NCBI GenBank assembly: GCA_944336975.1
Contig: CALVLH010000010.1
Location: 1-46,453 of the forward strand
From: an uncultured Clostridia bacterium
Lineage (GTDB): Bacteria > Bacillota > Clostridia > Christensenellales > Borkfalkiaceae
DNA: 46,453 nt
Reading direction: 5' to 3'
Shown piece by piece: positions 38,790 through 46,453 of this stretch. A model generated the notes under the pieces. That model made no database searches. It was given only the letters and a program-made list of their open reading frames with translations, and was not told the origin of the DNA. Every line of letters begins with the position of its first letter. The first letter of the stretch is position 1. The position numbers were made by a program, and so were the translations under genes.

Positions 38790-40079
38790 ATGTTTGGGAT
38801 CGAGAATATGGAAGGCACCGAGATTTCCGGCGCCGCAAAGATCAAAGTCATCGGCGTCGGCGGCGCGGGCAACAATGCCGTCAACCGCATGATCGAAGCG
38901 GGTATTTCGAGCGCGGATTACGTCGCGGTCAATACCGACGCGCAGATCCTCGCCTGCTCCAAGGCAGAGGTGAAGATCCAGATCGGCAGACAGCTTACCA
39001 AAGGGCTGGGTGCGGGCGCGGATCCCGAGATCGGCAGAGCGGCCGCCGAAGAGAGCAAAGAAGAGCTCATGAACGCCGTCCGCGGGACCGATCTGCTCTT
39101 CATCACCGCGGGTATGGGCGGCGGCACGGGTACGGGCGCGGCGCCCGTCATCGCGAAGATCGCGAAGGACATGAAGATCCTCACGGTCGCGGTCGTCACC
39201 GAACCGTTCATGTTCGAGGGCAAGCGCAGAATGGACAACACCATGAAAGGGCTGGACAACCTGCGTAAATACGTCGACACGCTCATCATCATCCCGAACG
39301 ACAAGATCAGTTCCGTCGTTCCCAAGAATACGCCCATGAAGGAAGCGCTCCGCGTAGCGGACGAGATCTTAAAGCAGGGCATCCGCGGCATCGCCGATCT
39401 CATCGTGACGCCCGCGCTCATCAATCTCGACTTCGCAGACGTCCGCACCATCCTCAAAGACAGAGGGCTCGCGCACATGGGCGTCGGCGTGGCGAAGGGG
39501 GAAAGCCGCATCGTCGAGGCAGTCCGCCTCGCGGTCAACTGCCCGCTGCTCGATACGACCATCGAAGGCGCGACGGGCGTCATCCTCAACGTCGTCGGCG
39601 GCAACGATCTTACCTTCGAAGAGGTGAAAACGGCGGCGACGCTCGTCCAGAGCGTGGTCGACTATTCCGCGAACATCATCTTCGGCGCGTGCATCGACGA
39701 AAACATCAACGACGAAGTGGAAGTCACCGTCATTGCGACGGGATTCCCTTCGACGGAGAGCAATTTCCGTCCCGAAGGAGAGGCGGCGAAGGCGAGCGAC
39801 GCATTTTTCGGCGGCCGTCCCGTCCGTACCGCGCCCCCGCTCGTGCGCACGCCCGAGGGGAATACCATGAACCGCGACATCTATCGTCCCGCGACGATGG
39901 CATACGACGACCGTCAGCGCGGCTATGAAGCGCCTGCGGCATACGAAGAACCTGCGCCTGCGCCCGCGCCCGAAGCGGCAGCGCCTGCGCCCGTCCGCGA
40001 ACCCGAACCCGAAGAGGATCGCGGGAACGACCGCAAACTTCCTCCGTTCGTGCAGAGACTGCTCGGCAAGAAGAAGTGA
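38790..40079 (+). CDS. ftsZ: Cell division protein FtsZ
   Basis: The protein has 429 residues. This tubulin-like GTPase polymerises into the Z ring. The nucleotide signature is GGGTGTG (110-116), the N-terminal loop is GVGGAGNNAVNRM, and the T7 loop NLDFADVRTIL supplies the catalytic aspartates. A Pro/Ala/Glu-rich linker of about 80 residues leads to the conserved C-terminal peptide RKLPPFVQRLLGKKK, which binds FtsA and other partners. GGAGG lies about 13 bases before the ATG, unusually far, so coupling to ftsA probably helps. Confidence 0.98.
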   Translation: MFGIENMEGTEISGAAKIKVIGVGGAGNNAVNRMIEAGISSADYVAVNTDAQILACSKAEVKIQIGRQLTKGLGAGADPEIGRAAAEESKEELMNAVRGTDLLFITAGMGGGTGTGAAPVIAKIAKDMKILTVAVVTEPFMFEGKRRMDNTMKGLDNLRKYVDTLIIIPNDKISSVVPKNTPMKEALRVADEILKQGIRGIADLIVTPALINLDFADVRTILKDRGLAHMGVGVAKGESRIVEAVRLAVNCPLLDTTIEGATGVILNVVGGNDLTFEEVKTAATLVQSVVDYSANIIFGACIDENINDEVEVTVIATGFPSTESNFRPEGEAAKASDAFFGGRPVRTAPPLVRTPEGNTMNRDIYRPATMAYDDRQRGYEAPAAYEEPAPAPAPEAAAPAPVREPEPEEDRGNDRKLPPFVQRLLGKKK

Positions 40080-40155
40080 TCGGTTCGCCCGTCTGCGCTT
40101 TTACGCAGGCGTTCGGCGATGATTGTTTGCATAAAACGATAGTTGCATCATTCAG

Positions 40156-40196
40156 GAGCTTCCCGACGCGGTCGGGAAGCTCTTCGCGCGTTTTTG
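40156..40196 (+). terminator. Probable terminator of ftsZ
   Basis: GAGCTTCCCGA (40156-40166) pairs with TCGGGAAGCTC (40172-40182) around CGCGG. The T run comes nine bases later, so it may be weak. Confidence 0.65.
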
Positions 40197-40235
40197 TGAT
40201 TTTTTTGCGTACGGGACTAATTTTTGCGTTACGGC

Positions 40236-40260
40236 TTGACAAGCGGGGGGGTGATATAAT
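40236..40260 (+). promoter_or_regulatory. Promoter of the small lipoprotein, unusual spacing
   Basis: TATAAT (40255-40260) with TGA gives a perfect extended -10. TTGACA (40236-40241) is only 13 bases upstream, with a run of seven G between. It may work as an extended -10 promoter. Confidence 0.55.
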
Positions 40261-40285
40261 AAGCATGGGAAAAGGAGGTCTGATC

Positions 40286-40843
40286 ATGAAAGCAAGAACG
40301 GGAACAGTCAGGGGCGGCATTGCAAGACATATTTTTGCGGTCGGCGCTTGTCTTATAGCGTTACTCTGCTCTGCGGGCATTTTCGGCGGTTGCGAAGCGG
40401 GTAAGGACAGAGAGGATCCTTTGGATGGCAAGGAACTGTATTCTTTGAAAGAAGCGTATGAGGGCGGCGTGATCTCCCGCGAAGCGCTGATGAGCATCGC
40501 CTATTATCATAACGGGGGCAGGGAATATAACGAAGCGATCATGGGGAAAGATTATCAGCCGATCGAAAAAGTGCCCGCGCAACTGAGCGAGCGGGAAGAA
40601 AACGACATCAAAGCGGTCTTTGCGCAAGCGGAAACCGAAAACAACAAAGGCGAGGTTACGCGCGCGGAGGATATTGAGCTGGTGTGCTATTACGGAGTAT
40701 ACGACGGATGCTATGCGTTCATCGCGGACAACACGTTGTTTCAACATCCTGCGGTAGAGGTGGACGAGACCGATCGGATCGGAGATGTGAACATCCATTA
40801 TACCGATTTCGAGCGCATCATGATCTGGGATCCGCAGGCGTGA
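40286..40843 (+). CDS. Putative lipoprotein, function unknown
   Basis: The product has 185 residues from ATG 40286, seven bases after GGAGG; upstream in-frame codons lie before the promoter and are excluded. A signal peptide (HIFAVGACLIALLCSAGIFGGC) ends in a weak lipobox FGGC. The mature part is acidic, with LYSLKEAYEGGVISREALMSIAYYHNGG, a pattern I associate with uncharacterised small secreted Firmicute proteins, and a C-terminal beta-rich segment (VCYYGVYDGCYAFIADN). It is monocistronic, between ftsZ and the terminator shared with groEL. I cannot name a function. Confidence 0.7.
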   Translation: MKARTGTVRGGIARHIFAVGACLIALLCSAGIFGGCEAGKDREDPLDGKELYSLKEAYEGGVISREALMSIAYYHNGGREYNEAIMGKDYQPIEKVPAQLSEREENDIKAVFAQAETENNKGEVTRAEDIELVCYYGVYDGCYAFIADNTLFQHPAVEVDETDRIGDVNIHYTDFERIMIWDPQA

Positions 40844-40951
40844 AAACGAGGCGCGGACGTTTGGTCGGCAATTCTGAGTCAATGCTCTGCATGAGCCGAT
40901 TTTTCCCGTCCCGCACGGAGATCTGCGGGGAAAGGTAAAGGGAAAACAGAT

Positions 40952-40991
40952 AAAAACAGGGACGGCAAAGAAATTTGCCGTCCCTGTTTTT
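40952..40991. terminator. Long perfect hairpin, bidirectional terminator and dispersed-repeat member
   Basis: AAAAACAGGGACGGCAAA (40952-40969) and its exact complement (40974-40991) form an 18-bp stem on a GAAA tetraloop, with T runs on both strands. It serves the lipoprotein gene and groEL. The arm shares AAAACAGGGACGGC with the murI tail repeats. Confidence 0.9.
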
Positions 40992-41013
40992 TGCTTGAAA
41001 TTCCGATTGCGGA

Positions 41014-42660
<1,647 letters not shown>

Positions 42661-42665
42661 TTAAT

Positions 42666-42950
42666 TTATTCTACGATTGCCAGAATGTCGCTCTGTTTGA
42701 TGATGGTGAATTCTTTTCCGTCCACCTTGAAATCGGTTCCCGCGTATTTGGAGCAGAGGACCTTATCGCCGACTTTCACCTGCATGACGATCTCTTTCCC
42801 GTCCACGATCCCGCCGGGGCCGACGGCAACGACGACGCACGTCTGCGGCTTTTCCTGCGCGGAAGAGGGAAGGAAGAACCCGCTCTTCGTCTTTTCCTCG
42901 ACGGTGACGGCTTCCACGACCACCTTGTCGAACAACGGTCTGATATTCAT
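42666..42950 (-). CDS. groES: Co-chaperonin GroES (10 kDa)
   Basis: The protein has 94 residues. The GroES dome subunit begins MNIRPLFDKVVVEAV and has the mobile loop KSGFFLPSSAQEKPQ, then VGPGG and VKVGDKVLCSKYAGTDF. AGGAGG lies upstream of the ATG on the - strand. It is first in the operon, behind a promoter and a CIRCE-like operator. Confidence 0.98.
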   Translation of the reverse strand: MNIRPLFDKVVVEAVTVEEKTKSGFFLPSSAQEKPQTCVVVAVGPGGIVDGKEIVMQVKVGDKVLCSKYAGTDFKVDGKEFTIIKQSDILAIVE

Positions 42951-42981
42951 AAAACAAAACCTCCTGAGATTTACCTTAAAA

Positions 42982-43008
42982 TTAGCACTGTTTTAAAAGC
43001 TCTGCTAA
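42982..43008 (-). promoter_or_regulatory. CIRCE-like operator of groES-groEL
   Basis: TTAGCACTG-N9-CTCTGCTAA keeps the 9-9-9 geometry and outer half-sites (TTAGCA/TGCTAA) of the HrcA operator TTAGCACTC-N9-GAGTGCTAA; the inner three bases of the right arm and one of the left are changed. It lies directly downstream of the promoter. Confidence 0.75.
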
Positions 43009-43018
43009 ATTCCTTTAT

Positions 43019-43046
43019 ATTATAAACATATTAGGCGCGTTGTCAA
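43019..43046 (-). promoter_or_regulatory. Promoter of groES-groEL
   Basis: On the - strand TTGACA (43046-43041), 16 bases, TATAAT (43024-43019). Both hexamers are perfect. Confidence 0.88.
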
Positions 43047-43110
43047 ACACTTATCCGTAAAAAAATACGCTTATTTTTTCACCTCGGGCGGGCGCGGGAA
43101 AACAGAAAGA

Positions 43111-43140
43111 TTGACAGCCAAGGCGGCGCTGTGTTATAAT
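43111..43140 (+). promoter_or_regulatory. Promoter of the dCMP deaminase-cyclophilin-purB run
   Basis: TTGACA (43111-43116), 18 bases, TATAAT (43135-43140), with TGT giving an extended -10. Confidence 0.88.
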
Positions 43141-43160
43141 ATGTTTCAGCGAGGTAATTT

Positions 43161-43607
43161 ATGGATAAATGGGAGCAACGGTTTATGCACCTGACCGAAG
43201 AGATCGCGGGGTGTTGTATTAGTAACCTCCGCCGGATAGGCGCGGTGGTCGTACGCGAAAAGCGGGTGATGACGACGGGTTATAACGGTGCGCCCGCGGG
43301 GATCCGCTCCTGCGTCGAGCGGGGCGAATGCCTGCGCGAGAAGAAAAAAATTCCGAGCGGTACGCACGCGGAACTGTGCTATGCCGCGCATGCCGAGCAG
43401 AACGCCATCATTCAGGCGGCGCGTTACGGGATCAACATCAACGGCGCCACGCTTTACTGCACGCATCAGCCGTGCGTGATCTGCGCGAAGATGATCATCA
43501 ACGCGGGGATCGCTCGCGTCGTCTATAAAGAAGGATACCCCGACGATTTCTCCATGCGGCTGTTCGCCGAAGCGGGAACGAGGGTGGAAAAATATACGGA
43601 GGAATGA
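43161..43607 (+). CDS. Deoxycytidylate (dCMP) deaminase, ComEB-like
   Basis: The protein has 148 residues. This zinc enzyme converts dCMP to dUMP for thymidylate synthesis. The zinc and catalytic motif is HAEQN (His77, Glu79) with PCVIC (Cys105, Cys108). GYNGAPAGIRSC is the substrate-side signature of dCMP deaminases as opposed to guanine or cytidine deaminases. Extra Cys51, Cys57 and His69 could form the second zinc site found in several dCMP deaminases. GAGGT lies before the ATG. It is followed immediately by a cyclophilin gene. Confidence 0.92.
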   Translation: MDKWEQRFMHLTEEIAGCCISNLRRIGAVVVREKRVMTTGYNGAPAGIRSCVERGECLREKKKIPSGTHAELCYAAHAEQNAIIQAARYGININGATLYCTHQPCVICAKMIINAGIARVVYKEGYPDDFSMRLFAEAGTRVEKYTEE

Positions 43608-43609
43608 TT

Positions 43610-44125
43610 ATGAATCCCATCGTTACGTTTGAAATGCAGGACGGAAAGACGTTCAAAGCGGAGCTTTATCCTGACGTCGCGCCCAATACCGTCAATAACT
43701 TCCTTTCGCTCGTCAAAAAGGGATTTTACGACGGCGTGATCTTTCACCGCGTCATCGCGGGCTTTATGATCCAGGGCGGCGATCCCAAGGGGATCGGCAC
43801 GGGCGGACCCGGATATTGCATCCGCGGCGAGTTCACGTCCAACGGCTTCAAAAACACGCTTGCCCACAAGCGCGGCGTGCTCTCCATGGCGCGCGCGATG
43901 AATCCGAATTCCGCGGGATCGCAGTTTTTCGTCATGCACGCGGACGCGCCCTACCTTGACGGGCAGTATGCGGCGTTCGGTAAGGTGATCGAGGGAATGG
44001 AGGTCGTGGACGCGATCGCAAATACAAAGACGGATTTCCGCGACAAGCCCGTCAGCGAACAGAAGATGAAAAAGGTCACAGCGGAGACGTTCGGAACGGA
44101 GTATCCCGCGCCCGGGACCGTCTGA
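43610..44125 (+). CDS. Peptidyl-prolyl cis-trans isomerase, cyclophilin type
   Basis: The product has 171 residues. Two ATGs are close; the one at 43610 is seven bases from GGAGG, while 43604 is one base from it, so I choose 43610. Catalytic and binding residues FHRVI (Arg47), MIQGGDP (Gln55), SQFFVM and YLDGQYAAFG are complete, as in active cyclophilins. There is no signal peptide, so it acts in the cytoplasm on prolyl bonds. It is part of the same operon-like run as the deaminase and purB; the link looks like convenience rather than function. Confidence 0.95.
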   Translation: MNPIVTFEMQDGKTFKAELYPDVAPNTVNNFLSLVKKGFYDGVIFHRVIAGFMIQGGDPKGIGTGGPGYCIRGEFTSNGFKNTLAHKRGVLSMARAMNPNSAGSQFFVMHADAPYLDGQYAAFGKVIEGMEVVDAIANTKTDFRDKPVSEQKMKKVTAETFGTEYPAPGTV

Positions 44126-44139
44126 TACAGGAGAGAGAG

Positions 44140-45576
44140 ATGACAGACAACAGCGTATATGTAAACCCGTTGAACACCCGTTACGCGAGCCGCGAGATGC
44201 AGGAAAATTTTGGCGACGACAAGCGGTTCCGCCTGTGGAGAAAGCTGTGGATCGCGCTTGCGGAATCGGAAAAGGAGCTGGGACTTCCCATCACCGACGA
44301 GCAGATCGGCGAGATGAAGGCGCACGCCGACGACATCGACTATGAAAAGGCGGAGGCGTACGAGCGGCAGGTCCGCCACGACGTCATGGCGCACGTCAAG
44401 ACGTTCGGCGAAGCCGCGCCCGCCGCAATGCCCATCATCCACCTGGGCGCGACGAGCTGTTTCGTCGATTGCAATTCCGAACTCATCATCATGCGCGACG
44501 GGCTGGACATCATTTTGCGTAAGCTGGTCAACGTGATGGAAAAGCTGAAAAATTTCGCCCTCAGGTATAAGGACGTTCCCACGCTCGGCTTCACGCACTT
44601 ACAGCCCGCGCAGCTCACGACGGTCGGCAAGCGCGCCACGCTCTGGCTGGACGATCTTCAGATGGACTACGAGAACCTCATCGATCTCATCTCACATTTC
44701 AAACTGCGCGGCGTAAAGGGCACGACGGGCACGCAGGCGAGCTTTCTGGAACTGTTCGACGGCGACGACGAGAAGGTCAAAGAGCTCGAACGCCGCGTGG
44801 TCGCGAAGCTCGGTTACGACAAGGTGTACGGCGTGACGGGGCAGACGTATCCGAGAAAATTCGACTATAACGTGTTGTGCGTCCTTTCGCAGATCGCGCA
44901 GAGCGCGTACAAATTCTCCAACGACATCCGCATCCTGCAAAACATGAAAGAAGTGGAGGAACCGTTCGAAAAGAGCCAGATCGGCTCTTCGGCGATGGCG
45001 TACAAGCGCAATCCGATGCGCTGCGAGCGCATGGGTTCTCTCGCGCGGTATATGCTCTCCCTGCCCGTGAACAGCGCGATCACCGCTTCCACGCAGTGGT
45101 TTGAGCGCACGCTGGACGATTCCGCGAACCGCCGCATCGTTAACGCGCAGGCGTTCCTGACAGTGGACGCGGTGCTCAATATCTATATGAACGTCGCGGA
45201 AAATCTCGTCGTTTACGAAAAAGTCATCGCCAAGCACATCGCGGCGGAACTTCCCTTCATGGCGACGGAAAACATCATGATGGAGTGCGTGAAGGCGGGC
45301 GGGAACCGTCAGGAACTGCACGAACGCATCCGCGTGCTGTCCATGGAAGCGGGCAGGAACGTCAAGCAGGAGGGCAAAGAGAACAACCTCATCGAGCTTA
45401 TCCGCGCCGACAAGATGTTCGCGCCCGTACACGATAAATTGGACGAGATTCTCGACGCGAAGAAATTCGTCGGCCGCGCTCCCAAGCAGACGGTTGAGTT
45501 CATCGCGGCGGAAATTCAGCCCATTCTCGACAGACATAAAGATCTTCTCGGCGAGACGGGAAGCGTCAAGGTATAA
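44140..45576 (+). CDS. purB: Adenylosuccinate lyase PurB
   Basis: The protein has 478 residues. It catalyses two fumarate eliminations, in purine ring synthesis (SAICAR to AICAR) and in AMP formation. The fumarase/aspartase superfamily signature is SSAMAYKRNPMRCE, with HLGATSCFVDCN and GFTHLQPAQLTT marking adenylosuccinate lyase. The length and C-terminal region resemble the longer animal-like PurB type also found in many Clostridia. GAGAGAGAG precedes the ATG. A strong terminator follows. Confidence 0.96.
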   Translation: MTDNSVYVNPLNTRYASREMQENFGDDKRFRLWRKLWIALAESEKELGLPITDEQIGEMKAHADDIDYEKAEAYERQVRHDVMAHVKTFGEAAPAAMPIIHLGATSCFVDCNSELIIMRDGLDIILRKLVNVMEKLKNFALRYKDVPTLGFTHLQPAQLTTVGKRATLWLDDLQMDYENLIDLISHFKLRGVKGTTGTQASFLELFDGDDEKVKELERRVVAKLGYDKVYGVTGQTYPRKFDYNVLCVLSQIAQSAYKFSNDIRILQNMKEVEEPFEKSQIGSSAMAYKRNPMRCERMGSLARYMLSLPVNSAITASTQWFERTLDDSANRRIVNAQAFLTVDAVLNIYMNVAENLVVYEKVIAKHIAAELPFMATENIMMECVKAGGNRQELHERIRVLSMEAGRNVKQEGKENNLIELIRADKMFAPVHDKLDEILDAKKFVGRAPKQTVEFIAAEIQPILDRHKDLLGETGSVKV

Positions 45577-45588
45577 GAAAATACATCG

Positions 45589-45616
45589 AAAAACGCGGCA
45601 GTAAGCCGCGTTTTTT
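45589..45616 (+). terminator. Terminator of purB
   Basis: AAAAACGCGGC (45589-45599), AGTAA loop, GCCGCGTTTTT (45605-45615) and a T run. Confidence 0.93.
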
Positions 45617-45656
45617 CCGTAAAAATGGCAGTTATGACGTAAATTTTGCTTGATTT

Positions 45657-45666
45657 ATGCTAAAAT
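45657..45666 (+). promoter_or_regulatory. Possible extended -10 promoter of the repeat-protein gene
   Basis: ATGC-TAAAAT (45657-45666) has the TGN extension, the same -10 seen before rpsT. No good -35 lies at the right distance. Confidence 0.4.
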
Positions 45667-45701
45667 TGAGTTATCCTGGAACTATATTACGGAGGTACTC
45701 A

Positions 45702-46453
45702 ATGCCGCAGACAATTACGATCGCCGTCGGGGAAAAGATCGCCTCGACGGACTTTAAGGAGGTAGTCTCGTTCAACAGCGACTACCTTCTGCATTTTATT
45801 TTCGACGGCGAATGGGAGGAGTTTTCCAATCGCGTTGCCGTCGCCATTTGGGCGGACGGTTGTGCGGAAACTCACTTTGAAGGAAGCGACTGCGCGCTTC
45901 CGTTCATCTCATCGCCCGACGCAGAGAGCGTGCTCGTCGGCGTGTATGCGACGAGCGAAACGAAAAAGATCGCTTCCACATTCGTAAGGCTCAGATGCCG
46001 CGCGGGTGCGCACGCCGTTCCCGCAGAAAAAACATCCTCTACGCTTCATGAACAGATCTTATCCTTTCTCAACGAAAAAGACTGGTCGGTTTTCAAGGAT
46101 AAGGTCGCAGAGGGCGTCTATTCCGCCGTCCGCGTGAACACCAAAGGGCTGGTGGTCGAGGGAAGGCAGATCATCGAGGTCGGGGAGGCGGGGCAGGAAT
46201 CCCCCGCGAGCCGCCTTGCGGAAGGAGGGCTTTTTATCCGTCGGCGCGACGACGGATGCGTGGAGATCCGTCACCTCGACAAGAAGGGGCTTGCATTGCT
46301 GACGATCGCCGAAAGCGGGCACGCTTTGAGCGCGGACGAGGCGGAACACGCGACAAACGCGGATAACGCGACGTATGCGACGACGGCGGGAAGCGCGACT
46401 ACGGCAGACAGCGCGACGTTCGCGACGACGGCGGGCACGGCGGAAAAAGCGGT
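45702..46453 (+). CDS. Phage-tail or surface-like protein with Ala/Thr/Asp/Asn repeats (3' end outside the window)
   Basis: The frame is open from ATG 45702 (GGAGG six bases upstream) to the window edge, giving at least 250 residues. The N-terminal ~110 residues are beta-rich (ITIAVGEKIAS, YLLHFIFDGEWEEF, VLVGVYATSETKKIASTFVRLRC) and have no signal peptide. A middle part (LHEQILSFLNEKDWSVFKDKV, then GLVVEGRQIIEVGE) leads to LRHLD-like beta text. The last ~40 residues are repeats of the form NADNATYATTAGSATTADSAT. Such segments are common in phage tail fibres and baseplate proteins, and in some surface repeat proteins. It may mark the edge of a prophage or tail-like island continuing to the right. 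Family unknown. Confidence 0.7.
   Translation, partial: MPQTITIAVGEKIASTDFKEVVSFNSDYLLHFIFDGEWEEFSNRVAVAIWADGCAETHFEGSDCALPFISSPDAESVLVGVYATSETKKIASTFVRLRCRAGAHAVPAEKTSSTLHEQILSFLNEKDWSVFKDKVAEGVYSAVRVNTKGLVVEGRQIIEVGEAGQESPASRLAEGGLFIRRRDDGCVEIRHLDKKGLALLTIAESGHALSADEAEHATNADNATYATTAGSATTADSATFATTAGTAEKA

Overview
The window looks like a chromosomal segment from a GC-rich member of the Clostridia (Bacillota), probably an uncultured or gut lineage. The evidence is a near-complete mraZ-to-ftsZ division and cell-wall cluster, GGAGG ribosome sites, sigma-A promoters of TTGACA-17-TATAAT type often with an extended TGN -10, a CIRCE-like site before groES-groEL, ThiI without a rhodanese domain paired with its own cysteine desulfurase, and MutS-MutL of the endonuclease-MutL type. 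A DNPR motif in MurE together with dapF at the left edge indicates meso-diaminopimelate peptidoglycan. The taxon is an inference, not a match.

Layout. 1-3070 (+): the end of dapF, a small membrane protein, a cysteine desulfurase and thiI, closed by a bidirectional terminator shared with a convergent class A penicillin-binding protein (3091-5292, -). 5347-14407 (+): sirtuin, miaB, mutS, mutL, miaA and a YnbB-type PLP enzyme, a tRNA-modification and mismatch-repair run. mutS ends in a duplicated tail that creates a 22-codon mini-ORF before mutL. 14553-17246 (+): a large superfamily II helicase with a C-terminal membrane segment, richer in A+T than its neighbours and the most accessory-looking gene here. 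17448-18740 (+): a consensus promoter driving an SPFH-domain membrane protein and a small ribbon-helix-helix protein.

18964-24426 (-): a polyamine uptake operon, regulator-potA-potB-potC-potD, with two good promoters and inverted repeats in its control region. PotA carries a duplicated C-terminal module and PotD has an extra membrane anchor. 24427-24830 has no convincing gene. rpsT (-) and murI (+) diverge, and MurI has a ~140-residue repeat-rich tail that reads like former intergenic DNA.

26377-40196 (+): the dcw cluster mraZ, rsmH, ftsL-like, class B PBP, murE, mraY, murD, ftsW, murA, ftsQ, then (own promoter) ftsA-like and ftsZ. murF and murG are absent from their usual places. The class B PBP lacks a canonical start codon for its membrane anchor; the best-placed codon is ATA. 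40236-40993: a small putative lipoprotein and a long hairpin. 41014-43046 (-): groES-groEL. 43111-45616 (+): dCMP deaminase, cyclophilin, purB. 45702-end (+): an open-ended protein turning into an Ala/Thr/Asp/Asn-rich repeat, resembling phage tail or surface proteins.

No tRNA, rRNA, CRISPR array or complete insertion sequence was recognised. The candidates for something new are the membrane-anchored helicase, the ATA-start PBP, the MurI tail with its repeat and SOS-box-like motifs, the mutS-tail duplication and the repeat protein at the right edge.
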